In this document: positions 1-6,901 of the stretch, piece after piece | How positions within the stretch are numbered: position 1 is the first letter of the stretch | How the letters are laid out: each line of letters begins with the position of its first letter | Source: Acidimicrobiia bacterium | Lineage (GTDB): Bacteria > Actinomycetota > Acidimicrobiia > Acidimicrobiales > Aldehydirespiratoraceae | Length of the DNA stretch: 8,542 nt | Reading direction: 5' to 3' | Assembly: GCA_022824605.1 (NCBI GenBank) | Contig: JAJDZO010000281.1 | Location: 1-8,542 of the forward strand | The notes under the pieces: generated by a model | Told to the model about the DNA's origin: nothing | What the model saw: only the letters and a program-made list of their open reading frames with translations | The model's database searches: none | Program-made: the position numbers and the translations under genes

Positions 1-240
1 GCCCTGAAGGGTCCCGCCGACCGGATGCTGCGCGAGTTGGGAGAGGAGTCCAGCGTGGTCGGCGTGGCCCGGCGCTACCGCGAGGTGGTGGCCGTGCTGG
101 TGATCGACGAAGCCGACGCCGAACTGGCCCCCGCAGTGGCCGACGCCGGAGTGCGGCCCGTGGTCGCCCCGACGATCATGTCGTCGCCCGAAGCCGCCGC
201 CGAACTAGCCCGGCGCACAGTGGCCGCTGTGACGACGTGA
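1..240 (+). CDS. cofD: 2-phospho-L-lactate transferase CofD, C-terminal part (partial, 5' end outside window)
   Basis: Only the last 79 codons are present, open from base 1 in frame 1 and ending at TGA 238-240. CofD/FbiA transfers a phospholactyl-type group (phospholactate or phosphoenolpyruvate, depending on lineage) from its guanylylated donor onto the deazaflavin Fo, forming the F420-0 skeleton in the cytoplasm. Seen here: the stretch A-L-K-G-P-A-D-R-M-L at the left edge, which I recognise from the C-terminal half of CofD, then an alternating strand/helix pattern and the closing P-V-V-A-P-T-I-M-S motif typical of the family's last strand. The family is usually a little over 300 residues, so about three quarters of the gene lies upstream. 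The stop codon overlaps the cofE start by 4 bases (GTGA), which implies translational coupling. The family call is firm despite truncation because the next gene is cofE. Confidence 0.9.
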   Translation, partial: ALKGPADRMLRELGEESSVVGVARRYREVVAVLVIDEADAELAPAVADAGVRPVVAPTIMSSPEAAAELARRTVAAVTT

Positions 241-941
241 GCCTGGAGATTCTTCCGGTCGCCGGCATCGGCGAGGTGAAGCCCGGTCAGGATCTCGCTG
301 CGCTGATCGTCGAGGCGACCGGAGGAGACCGTCTGCGAGACGGCGACTGCGTCGTGGTCACCCAGAAGGTGGTGTCCAAGGCCGAGGGCCGGCTCGTGCC
401 CATCGACCCCGCCGATCCGCTCAGCCACAAGCCGCTGGTGGAGCAGGAGTCGGTGCGGGTGCTGCGCCGCCGGGGCGATCTGGTGATCTCTGAGACCGCT
501 CACGGGTTCGTGTGCGCCAACGCCGGCGTCGATCTCAGCAACGTCGAGGAGGGTTTCGCAGCCCTGCTCCCGATCGACTCGGACCGCTCCGCCCGACGCA
601 TCCGCGACCGCCTCAGAGCGCTCGCCAAAGTCGAGGTCGCCGTGGTGATCTCAGACACGTTCGGCCGCCCGTGGCGCCGAGGCGTGACCGACACCGCCAT
701 CGGCTGCGCCGGCATCGCCGCGGTGGTGGATCTGCGCGGCAGCACCGATGCGTTGGGCCGCGAGCTGAAAGTCACCGAGGTGGCGCTGGTAGACGAGATC
801 GCAGCCGCCGCCGATCTGGTGATGGGCAAGTCCAAGGGCGTGCCGGTAGCCATCGTCCGAGGCCTCGACGAAGCCTGGTTCCGCCCCGGCTCAGTCGCCA
901 AGGAGATAGTCCGCCCCCCCGCCGATGACCTATTCCGCTAA
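237..941 (+). CDS. cofE: Coenzyme F420-0:L-glutamate ligase CofE, stand-alone
   Basis: CofE adds one or more L-glutamates to F420-0 through gamma linkages, using GTP and divalent metal, and so completes coenzyme F420. The 234-residue product covers one CofE domain. Visible family motifs are T-Q-K-V-V-S-K-A-E-G-R (42-52), the G-F-V-C-A-N-A-G-V-D segment (90-99), the I-S-D-T-F-G-R-P-W-R-R-G loop (138-149) followed by T-D (151-152), D-L-R-G (165-168), and a final G-K-S-K-G-V-P-V segment. The GTG start at 237 overlaps the cofD stop, and residue 1 onward matches the usual N-terminal strand. Length is near that of archaeal single-domain CofE. The FMN-binding nitroreductase-like domain that follows CofE in actinobacterial FbiB is absent: the stop is at 939-941 and galE lies on the opposite strand right after it. 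An FbiB C-terminal domain would have to be encoded elsewhere. Confidence 0.95.
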   Translation: MSLEILPVAGIGEVKPGQDLAALIVEATGGDRLRDGDCVVVTQKVVSKAEGRLVPIDPADPLSHKPLVEQESVRVLRRRGDLVISETAHGFVCANAGVDLSNVEEGFAALLPIDSDRSARRIRDRLRALAKVEVAVVISDTFGRPWRRGVTDTAIGCAGIAAVVDLRGSTDALGRELKVTEVALVDEIAAAADLVMGKSKGVPVAIVRGLDEAWFRPGSVAKEIVRPPADDLFR

Positions 942-963
942 CCCGCACCCCTCCCCGATGGGT

Positions 964-1998
964 TCAAGTGCTGGGTGGGTGTGGCGGTGATGAATCGGTG
1001 GGTTCGGGATGGGGACGGGTGAGGTTCCAGTGGTCGGCCAGCATCTCCTTGAGGCTCCTGCGGGCTTGCCAGCCGAGTTCGTGATGGGCGCGGGTGCAGT
1101 CGGCCCAGGATGCCGCGGGGTCGCCGGGGCGGCGCGGCGCCACCTCATAGGCGATTGGCACCCCGACAACGTCGCTGACCTCGGCCAGCATCTGTAGCAC
1201 GGTGGTGCCTGCACCGGTGCCCAGGTTGTAGATGCGGCTGCTCTCTGGGGTCAGATCGGCCTCCAGCGCGCTCACATGACCCTCGGCGAGGTCCATGACA
1301 TGCACGTAGTCCCGCACTGCGGTGCCGTCAACGGTGGAGTAGTCGCCCCCGAACACCTCAAGCCGGTCTCGGCGGCCGGAGGCGACCTGCATGATCCGTG
1401 GCACGAGGTTGGACGGCTCGCCGGAGGGATCCTCACCGATCAGTCCCGACGGATGAGCACCGACCGGGTTGAAGTAGCGCAGCATCACCGCGGTCATCTG
1501 TGACGCCGCCGCCGCGTCGGCCAGGATGCGCTCGCCCATCAACTTGGTGGCACCGTAGGGACTCTCGGGCGCAGTCGGCGAGTCCTCGGTGACCGGCAGC
1601 GTCGACGTTGCCCCGTAGACGGCGGCCGAGGAACTGAACACCACCCGGCCAACGCCCCGGTCGACGACCGCGGCGGCCAGTGCGATCACCGATCCGAGGT
1701 TGGCGCGGTAGTAGCCCAACGGATCGGCCACCGATTCCGACACGCTCTTGCGGGCGGCGAAATGCACCACCGAGTCGATCCGATACCGGGCGAACACCGG
1801 CTCCAGCACACCCGGATCGCCGGCATCGCCCTCCACGACCACCAGATCGGAGCCGGTGAGGCTGCGGATCGCGTCGATCACTCGCCGCGAGGCGTTGGAG
1901 AAGTCGTCCAGGACCACCACCTCGCGGCCTGCGTCGTGCAGTGCCACGGTGGTGTGGCTGCCGATGTAGCCGGCGCCGCCGGTGACCAGCGTCGCCAT
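964..1998 (-). CDS. galE: UDP-glucose 4-epimerase GalE
   Basis: GalE interconverts UDP-glucose and UDP-galactose (sometimes the N-acetyl forms) with tightly bound NAD+, in the cytoplasm. The 344-residue product is an extended short-chain dehydrogenase. It has the Rossmann motif T-G-G-A-G-Y-I-G-S-H (5-14), the acidic pair D31-D32 after strand 2, F-S-S-S-A-A-V-Y-G (121-129) with catalytic Ser124, and S-P-Y-G-A-T-K with Tyr148 and Lys152. Also present are the GalE signature R-Y-F-N-P-V-G-A-H (174-182) and A-V-R-D-Y-V-H-V-M-D-L-A (227-238). The ATG at 1998 shares one base with the stop of the upstream nucleotidyltransferase (TGATG), so translation is probably coupled; the frame stays open a further 153 codons upstream, but only as a shadow of that gene. 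The last 17 or so residues are rich in Pro, Ser and His, run beyond the fold and look dispensable. It is the last gene of the block and converges on cofE. Confidence 0.97.
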   Translation of the reverse strand: MATLVTGGAGYIGSHTTVALHDAGREVVVLDDFSNASRRVIDAIRSLTGSDLVVVEGDAGDPGVLEPVFARYRIDSVVHFAARKSVSESVADPLGYYRANLGSVIALAAAVVDRGVGRVVFSSSAAVYGATSTLPVTEDSPTAPESPYGATKLMGERILADAAAASQMTAVMLRYFNPVGAHPSGLIGEDPSGEPSNLVPRIMQVASGRRDRLEVFGGDYSTVDGTAVRDYVHVMDLAEGHVSALEADLTPESSRIYNLGTGAGTTVLQMLAEVSDVVGVPIAYEVAPRRPGDPAASWADCTRAHHELGWQARRSLKEMLADHWNLTRPHPEPTDSSPPHPPST

Positions 1999-3083
1999 CA
2001 GGCCGCCCCAGGCACTCGGGCTCCCGACAGGGTCACCCCCGGCGCCACCTCGAAGCGTGCGCCCACCAGCGTGCCGTCGGTCACCCGGGCGCCCCGACCG
2101 ACAGTCGCACCCGATCCCACAACCGAGTCGAGCACCACTGCGCCCGGTTCGATCACCGCGCCCGCATGCACCGCGGAACCCCGCACAACCGAGTCCGTGC
2201 CCACGACCGCTCCCGCCATCACCACACTGCGCTCTATCACCGCTGCAGGATCGATCGAAGCCTCCGGCGACACACCCGCCGGAACCCCTGCGGGCGAAAC
2301 ACCTGCGGACGACACGCCCGACAGCACCCTCTCCGACGACACACCCGCCGACGACACACCCGCCGACGACAGACCGTCTAGTAGATCGAGTTGAGCCCGC
2401 AGGTAGGTCTGGGGGGTGCCGGCGTCGATCCAGTACGTGTTGCGGCGCAGGGCCCACAAGCTGCGATCCTCAGCCACGGCCGGGAAGATCTCGCGCTCCA
2501 CCGACACTCGCCGTCCGGCGTCGATACGCCCGATCACCGAAGGCTCCATCAGGTAGGTGCCCGCGTTGATCCAATTGCTCGGCGCGGGCGGCTGCGGTTT
2601 CTCCACGAAGGCGCCGACACGTCCGTCAGAGTCGGTGACCACCACCCCGTAGCGGGAAGGATCCTCCACCTCGATGAGGTGGATCGTCGCCTCGGCCCTG
2701 GACGTGCGATGCAGTTGCAGCATCTCGCCCACGTCGAGGTCGGTGATCACGTCGCCGTTGGCCACCAGAAATGTGCCTTCTGAGGATTCCATGCCCGATT
2801 CGGTGTAGGCGAAGCGGATCGCGCCCGCGGTGTCGAGCGGCTCGGGCTCCACCACCCAACTCAGATCCACGCCCGCACACCGGCCATCGGGGTAGGCGGC
2901 CCGGAAGGCTTCGTCGTGGTAGCCGAGAGCCAGCACCACCCGGTCCACCCCATGGGCGCCCAGAGCACACACGACATGCTCGATCATCGGCCGGTGCAGC
3001 ACCGGCAGCATCTGCTTGGGGGTGGTCAGCGTGAGAGGACGCAGCCGAGTCCCGAAACCTCCGACGAGCAGGATCGCCTGCAC
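1998..3083 (-). CDS. Sugar-1-phosphate nucleotidyltransferase with C-terminal left-handed beta-helix; probable mannose-1-phosphate guanylyltransferase
   Basis: Nucleotidyltransferases of this type condense a sugar 1-phosphate with an NTP to give an NDP-sugar. Residues 1-235 are the catalytic domain: G-G-F-G-T-R-L-R-P-L-T (8-18) with P22-K23 binds the nucleotide, N-G-D (109-111) and W-I-D (218-220) carry the metal-binding Asp residues, V-E-K-P is 160-163 and N-A-G is 173-175. Residues 273-355 are hexapeptide-like repeats of a left-handed beta-helix. As I recall them, the layout and several segments match the mycobacterial GDP-mannose pyrophosphorylase (Rv3264c) better than RmlA, which lacks the long helix. 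GDP-mannose would fit fcl in the same block, but substrate is inference; glucose-1-phosphate is the alternative. Residues 239-271 between the domains come from a DNA minisatellite (separate entry). The start is GTG at 3081-3083, 21 bases after the upstream stop, behind a G-rich stretch that is only a weak ribosome site. The stop overlaps the galE start. Confidence 0.88.
   Translation of the reverse strand: MQAILLVGGFGTRLRPLTLTTPKQMLPVLHRPMIEHVVCALGAHGVDRVVLALGYHDEAFRAAYPDGRCAGVDLSWVVEPEPLDTAGAIRFAYTESGMESSEGTFLVANGDVITDLDVGEMLQLHRTSRAEATIHLIEVEDPSRYGVVVTDSDGRVGAFVEKPQPPAPSNWINAGTYLMEPSVIGRIDAGRRVSVEREIFPAVAEDRSLWALRRNTYWIDAGTPQTYLRAQLDLLDGLSSAGVSSAGVSSERVLSGVSSAGVSPAGVPAGVSPEASIDPAAVIERSVVMAGAVVGTDSVVRGSAVHAGAVIEPGAVVLDSVVGSGATVGRGARVTDGTLVGARFEVAPGVTLSGARVPGAA
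2272..2370 (-). repeat. In-frame 15-base minisatellite encoding the linker of the nucleotidyltransferase
   Basis: Seven tandem units fill 99 bases: five units of 15 bases and two shortened to 12. On the + strand the unit is ACACCCGCCGACGAC; 2341-2355 and 2356-2370 are identical copies, and the units towards 2272 are increasingly diverged. Read on the coding strand, the units are S-S-A-G-V twice, S-S-E-R-V, L-S-G-V, S-S-A-G-V, S-P-A-G-V and P-A-G-V. All length changes are multiples of three, so the frame is kept. The perfect copies lie at the catalytic-domain end. Confidence 0.93.
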
Positions 3084-3104
3084 CCCGGCGCCCCGCCCCG
3101 GTCT

Positions 3105-3857
3105 CTATCCCTCGGGCGGCGCGTCGGTGGGATCGAGGTCGGTGAGCGGCCCGCTGGAGATCAGGTTCCCCGCCGACGCAGCCAGGGCGGTCTGGAGCCG
3201 GTCCTCGGGCGGTAGCGGGATCTCGGCCCCGACCGGCACACGAGCGAACGTGAACGCCTCCAGGTCTCCCAGCAGGCGAACATCGCCGAAGTCGTCGGTG
3301 TAGGTGTCGGTCGCTTCGTAGAGCTCCCCCAACGCATTGACAGGTTCGTCGGAACCGGCATCGTCGGCGTCCAGGTCGATTCGGGTGAACCGCACGGCCT
3401 TGATCACCGTCGGCTCGCCGTTGCAGTCAGACCCGGCCTCCAGCACCCCGATCCCGGGACCGCTGATCTCGTCGTCGGTGATCCTCGCGCCCATCGCCTC
3501 GAAGAAAACGTCGAGGTCGGCCCGATCCCCTGCGGCGGAGCTGTTCCACGGGTGGATGTGCACCACGCCGTCTTGATGGGAGTGGATGCCGTCGGGATCG
3601 GCGGAGCTGGTGAACGCGGGCAGGAACCGGTCGCAGTCGTAGATCGCGTAGGCCGAGTGCCAGTGGTCGTTGCCGACCCTCGGCGACGCCGCCGGAGAGC
3701 GTGACGACCGGGCGAAGGCCACCAGGGCCACCCCGAGGATCACCACCACCACCAGGGCCAGCGGGAAGCCGAGCTCGCGGCGTTCGCGGGGGCCCTTCGA
3801 CGAGGCGGTCGTTCGGGCGGCGCGCTGGACTTTCTTCGATGGATTCGACTTGGCCAC
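3105..3857 (-). CDS. Uncharacterised membrane-anchored protein with H-W-H / H-S-H / H-I-H-P histidine motif
   Basis: I do not recognise a named function; similar proteins exist as conserved hypotheticals in actinobacteria, as far as I recall. The 250-residue product has a short Lys/Arg-rich N-terminus (1-28), one strongly hydrophobic segment (about 31-49) and then a soluble domain, so it should be anchored with its C-terminus outside. Right after the membrane come D64-H65-W66-H67, then Y-D-C-D around Cys75, and H92-S-H94 followed by H100-I-H102-P103-W104. Six histidines in 38 residues, in paired H-x-H form, suggest metal binding. Cys75 and Cys145 could form a disulfide outside the cell. The rest (150-250) is acidic with a strand-rich look. 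The start is GTG at 3855-3857, with no clear ribosome site and a hairpin overlapping it. It lies 59 bases after ugd and 21 before the nucleotidyltransferase, so it is probably cotranscribed with envelope-glycan genes. The function stays unknown; an envelope role is inference. Confidence 0.85.
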   Translation of the reverse strand: MAKSNPSKKVQRAARTTASSKGPRERRELGFPLALVVVVILGVALVAFARSSRSPAASPRVGNDHWHSAYAIYDCDRFLPAFTSSADPDGIHSHQDGVVHIHPWNSSAAGDRADLDVFFEAMGARITDDEISGPGIGVLEAGSDCNGEPTVIKAVRFTRIDLDADDAGSDEPVNALGELYEATDTYTDDFGDVRLLGDLEAFTFARVPVGAEIPLPPEDRLQTALAASAGNLISSGPLTDLDPTDAPPEG

Positions 3858-3887
3858 GGCCGGTCACGCTATCGGCTCAACCGGCCG
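3857..3887 (-). promoter_or_regulatory. Hairpin over the start codon of the His-motif protein gene
   Basis: An 8-base perfect inverted repeat, CGGCCGGT at 3857-3864 and ACCGGCCG at 3880-3887, encloses a 15-base loop. It fills about half of the 59-base spacer after ugd and takes in the first G of the GTG start at 3857. In RNA it could hide the start region and lower translation. No T-tract follows, so it is not a classical intrinsic terminator. A few stems of this size are expected by chance in GC-rich DNA of this length. Confidence 0.3.
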
Positions 3888-3916
3888 GCGCGGATCGACC
3901 CGGCAGCAGGCTGTGC

Positions 3917-5242
3917 TCACCTGCCGACGCCGCTGTAGGTGAAGCCGCGACGCTCCAGATCTTGACGGTCGAGCAGGTTGCGAGCGTCGATCACATGCAG
4001 TCCGTCCATGACATTGGCGACGCGATCGAAGTCGAGTTCTCTGAACTCGGGCCACTCGGTGGCCACCACCAGCGCGCCGGCGCCCTCGCAGGCCGAATAG
4101 GCGTCGGCGGTCACCACAACACCGTCCCCGACGGTCTTCGCGCCGACCGGGACCGCCGGGTCGTAGGCACGAACCGTCGCCCCGGCCTCGACGAGTCTGC
4201 GGGCGATCTCCACCGCAGGCGAGTCGCGCGTGTCGTCGGTGCCGGCCTTGAAGGCCAGCCCGAGCAGCGCGATGCGGGCTCCTGGCAACGGCACCCGGGC
4301 TGCGACCTTGCCCACAATCCTGGCGAACTGCGCCTCGTTGGCGTCCACCACACCGCGCAGCAACGCGAAGTCGTAACCGGCCACCGATGCCGCTTCGACC
4401 AGGGCGCGGGTGTCCTTGGGCAGACACGAGCCTCCCCATCCCGGCCCGGGACTCAGGTAGTTGCGGCCTATACGACGGTCGTGACCCATGCCCTCGAGCA
4501 CGTCGTCGACGTCGGCGCTCACCGCTTCGCACAACGCGGCCACCGCGTTGGCGTACGAGAGCTTCATGGCCAAAAAGGCATTGGCCACGTACTTCACGGT
4601 CTCCGCGGAGGCCGGATCGGTAATGAGTACGGGGGTGTCGAGGCCGGCGTAGAGGCCGGCGACCCGTTCGGCCACCGCCCTGTCGGCCGCGCCCACCACC
4701 ACACGGTCGGGACTGAGGAAGTCACCGACCGCCGATCCCTGCCGCAGGAACTCAGGATTGGACGCAACCGCGACGTCGTCTCGGCCGATCGCCTGGGCCA
4801 GGATCTGAGTGGTGCCCGCGGGAGCGGTCGACTTGTTGACCAGCACCGTCCCCGGCCGCAGATGCTCACCCACCTCAGCGGCTGCGGCCTTCAGGAAGCG
4901 CAGGTCGCTGCCACCGTCGGGGCCGGTCGGTGTGGGCACGCACAGGAACACGAAGTCGGCGCTCGACGCGGCCTCAGCCGAACCGCACGCGAAGGAGAGG
5001 TCACCGGAGTCGAGCCCGTCGGCCACGAGTTCATCGAGCCCGGGTTCGCGGATGGGCGTCTGTCCGCGCTGCAGCCCCGCGATCCGAGGACCGTCGATGT
5101 CGGTGCACACGACGCGGTGACCCAGCCGAGCCAGGCACGCCGCCGTGGTGAGACCGACGTATCCCGCCCCCACCACAACCACCGCCGCGGCGGCCAACCG
5201 CCCCGCGCCGCCCGCCGTCGCCGATGCCTCAGGATCAGCCAC
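3917..5242 (-). CDS. ugd: UDP-glucose 6-dehydrogenase
   Basis: The enzyme oxidises UDP-glucose to UDP-glucuronate with two NAD+ in the cytoplasm, supplying acidic sugars for surface glycans. The product is 441 residues from GTG 5242. Seen: the nucleotide-binding G-A-G-Y-V-G (25-30) with acidic D48-D50, C-V-P-T-P (101-105), N-K-S-T-A-P-A-G-T-T (136-145), N-P-E-F-L-R-Q-G (162-169), the central helix with K227 and N232, and the catalytic loop G-G-S-C-L-P-K-D with Cys273 and Lys276. The C-terminal UDP-binding domain holds G-L-A-F-K-A-G-T-D-D-T-R-D-S-P (328-342). Gln168 replaces the usual Glu of the N-P-E-F-L-R-E-G motif. The GTG at 5242 overlaps the upstream LCP stop by 8 bases. An internal TTG or GTG about 15-21 codons later would also leave the fold whole, because residues 1-19 precede the first strand. 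The much longer open frame to 5587 only shadows the LCP gene. GDP-mannose dehydrogenase is a close relative and a less likely alternative. Confidence 0.94.
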   Translation of the reverse strand: MADPEASATAGGAGRLAAAAVVVVGAGYVGLTTAACLARLGHRVVCTDIDGPRIAGLQRGQTPIREPGLDELVADGLDSGDLSFACGSAEAASSADFVFLCVPTPTGPDGGSDLRFLKAAAAEVGEHLRPGTVLVNKSTAPAGTTQILAQAIGRDDVAVASNPEFLRQGSAVGDFLSPDRVVVGAADRAVAERVAGLYAGLDTPVLITDPASAETVKYVANAFLAMKLSYANAVAALCEAVSADVDDVLEGMGHDRRIGRNYLSPGPGWGGSCLPKDTRALVEAASVAGYDFALLRGVVDANEAQFARIVGKVAARVPLPGARIALLGLAFKAGTDDTRDSPAVEIARRLVEAGATVRAYDPAVPVGAKTVGDGVVVTADAYSACEGAGALVVATEWPEFRELDFDRVANVMDGLHVIDARNLLDRQDLERRGFTYSGVGR

Positions 5243-6860
5243 AGGACTCTCCAGCGGGTGGGCGGCCCTGGATGGCCCGCGGCACGGGATCGGCTTCACT
5301 CGACTGGGCGGCGACGAAGGCGCCATCGAATCCCGTCCAGGTGACGGCCAGCGCGCCGGTGTCCACCGCGCCCCCGACCGCGGACGAGCCCAGAGTGACC
5401 GCAACTCCCTCGCCCCCGACTCCTGACGCGGCTCGGGCGGCCGCGTTCGATGTCGCAGGGCCGAAATCAGCAGCCGGGTCGGGCACGACCGGCGGACGGC
5501 CGCGGGCCTCGACCCGCTCACGCACCACGCTCGTGGGCTCTTGAGCGAGGAACAGCACGCCGCGGTAATCGGCGCCGAGCACCACAACTACGCCCTCGAC
5601 ATCGGTGTCGGCCACCACATACGGCACGGGATCGAGGTAGCGGGCCACCGTCATGGCGGCGTCGGCGTGATCGGGTCCGTGCATCACCACTGTCTCGGGA
5701 ATGGCCGTAGACGCGAGAGACTCGACAACCCGGAAACCCTCACCGGCTAGGGCCGCCGCCGCGTCGGCGCGCTTGAACTCGTTGAAGCCCGCGACCCGCA
5801 GCGACACCTCCGAGGGACTCGCAGAGTCGGTCACCCCGCGGAACACGTCGAGGACCGACTCGTTGGCCCGCGTGTACGCGGCCTCGCCCTTGTAGCGACC
5901 GTCGGGCCAGAACAACGTGTAGACCTCAAGGCTCTCCCGCTGCAGGTTGTCGGCGCTGAAGTCGGAGAAGTCCTGGGCCAGCGACACCAGTTCGCCCAGG
6001 GTGAGATCCTCGTCGAAGGCCACGAAGGCGGCCCCCGCGTTGATCATTCCGACGATGGTGGTGGGATTGCGGGCCCCCCGACTGATGGCCCGGTCCAGGG
6101 CGAGCACCATGAAGTCCTGCTGGCGAGCGATCCGGGAGAAGTCGTCGCCGCCGGTGACCCGCCACCTGCCGTCGATGAACTCGGTGTAGTTGCGGCTCCG
6201 CACATAGTGGAGCGCCTGCTCGCCGTCGAGCACATGACAGCCCGGCGTCTCGATGTAGAAGGCCAGTCTGCGGTCACGGACCGGATGGGGGAACCAGACG
6301 GGAACACCCCCGAGTGTGTCCACCACCTGCTCAAACGCCGCGAAATCCATCTCGACATAGTGATTGATCTCAACCGCGAACATCGACCTGACGGTGTCGA
6401 TGAGCAATGGCGCGCCGCCTATGAGCAGGGCGGAGTTGATCTTGTGGTCCTGCGCGCCCGGGATCTCGGCCCACAGGTCCCGCGGGATGGACAGAACCCA
6501 TGCCGACTTGGCCGCAGGGTCCAGGCGCACCAGCATGATGACATCGGCAAGCGCCCTCCCACCCGACGCGACGCCGCCGGCGCCGTCGGCCCCCGCGCTC
6601 GGTTGAGCACCGATGCTGCTGTCGGTGCCGACCACCAGGAAATTGACAGGTTCGCCCGGTTCGGTGTCGGTACGAAGCAGTTCGCGGCCGTACTGGACGG
6701 TGTTGGGAATCTGCACCGGTTCGTACTCTTCCCAGAGTTCCTCGACGTAGTTCACAGTCTCGGCTGACGCCACCGCAGAGACGATCACCACCAGGGTGGC
6801 GAGGACCACCAAGCGCTGCGGCCAGGTGCGCCGCAAAGCCACCTTCTGTCGGTCCGGCAC
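5235..6860 (-). CDS. LytR-CpsA-Psr (LCP) family cell-envelope glycan ligase with LytR_C domain
   Basis: LCP proteins move lipid-linked glycopolymers onto peptidoglycan (wall teichoic acid, capsule, arabinogalactan) outside the membrane. Numbered from GTG 6860 (541 residues): basic N-terminus with R-R-T-W-P-Q-R (10-16), one transmembrane helix (about 17-33), then the LCP domain (about 72-260). Family residues seen are Asp106, S-I-P-R-D with Arg127 and Asp128, H-K-I-N with Lys140 and Asn142, R-S-R (221-223), and D-D-F-S-R-I-A-R-Q-Q with Asp240, Arg243, Arg246 and Gln247. A Gly/Ala/Ser-rich loop (about 87-102) lies between G-T-D and the first conserved Asp. Residues 352-431 or so resemble the LytR_C domain; the last 100 are low-complexity and probably disordered. 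The start is uncertain: GTG 6947 would overlap fcl by 46 bases, while TTG 6869 and GTG 6860 leave short gaps. I chose 6860 because homologs I recall begin shortly before R-R-T-W-P-Q-R. Placement inside a nucleotide-sugar operon suggests it attaches the locus's own glycan. Confidence 0.9.
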   Translation of the reverse strand: MPDRQKVALRRTWPQRLVVLATLVVIVSAVASAETVNYVEELWEEYEPVQIPNTVQYGRELLRTDTEPGEPVNFLVVGTDSSIGAQPSAGADGAGGVASGGRALADVIMLVRLDPAAKSAWVLSIPRDLWAEIPGAQDHKINSALLIGGAPLLIDTVRSMFAVEINHYVEMDFAAFEQVVDTLGGVPVWFPHPVRDRRLAFYIETPGCHVLDGEQALHYVRSRNYTEFIDGRWRVTGGDDFSRIARQQDFMVLALDRAISRGARNPTTIVGMINAGAAFVAFDEDLTLGELVSLAQDFSDFSADNLQRESLEVYTLFWPDGRYKGEAAYTRANESVLDVFRGVTDSASPSEVSLRVAGFNEFKRADAAAALAGEGFRVVESLASTAIPETVVMHGPDHADAAMTVARYLDPVPYVVADTDVEGVVVVLGADYRGVLFLAQEPTSVVRERVEARGRPPVVPDPAADFGPATSNAAARAASGVGGEGVAVTLGSSAVGGAVDTGALAVTWTGFDGAFVAAQSSEADPVPRAIQGRPPAGESCG

Positions 6861-6901
6861 GGATGGCAAGCGTACTGTCCGTCGGTCTATCCGCCGGGCC
6901 G

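Noticed and set aside
940..964. Possible terminator between cofE and galE (AACCC at 940-944 paired with GGGTT at 960-964)
   Set aside because: The stem is only 5 bases with a 15-base loop and there is no T-tract on either strand; the 22-base convergent gap may have a terminator, but the sequence does not show one.
2272..2370. CRISPR-like array
   Set aside because: Units are 12-15 bases, contiguous with no spacers, and keep a coding frame; this is a coding tandem repeat.
1762..2394. 210-codon Thr/Pro-rich frame on the + strand that looks like a secreted mucin-like protein
   Set aside because: The repetitive look comes from the minisatellite read on the other strand, and it lies antisense to the galE and nucleotidyltransferase genes.
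1999..2457. 153-codon upstream extension of the galE frame
   Set aside because: It shadows the nucleotidyltransferase gene; the 15-base repeat keeps this frame open, and GalE proteins start at the ATG at 1998.
3701..5344. 547-codon open frame on the + strand opposite ugd and the His-motif gene
   Set aside because: It lies antisense to two genes with clear motifs, its translation is Arg/Gly/His-rich with no recognisable domain, and long antisense frames are common in GC-rich DNA.
5243..5587. Upstream extension of the ugd frame
   Set aside because: It overlaps the LCP coding sequence and precedes the GTG at the LCP stop; its composition is that of a frame-shifted shadow.
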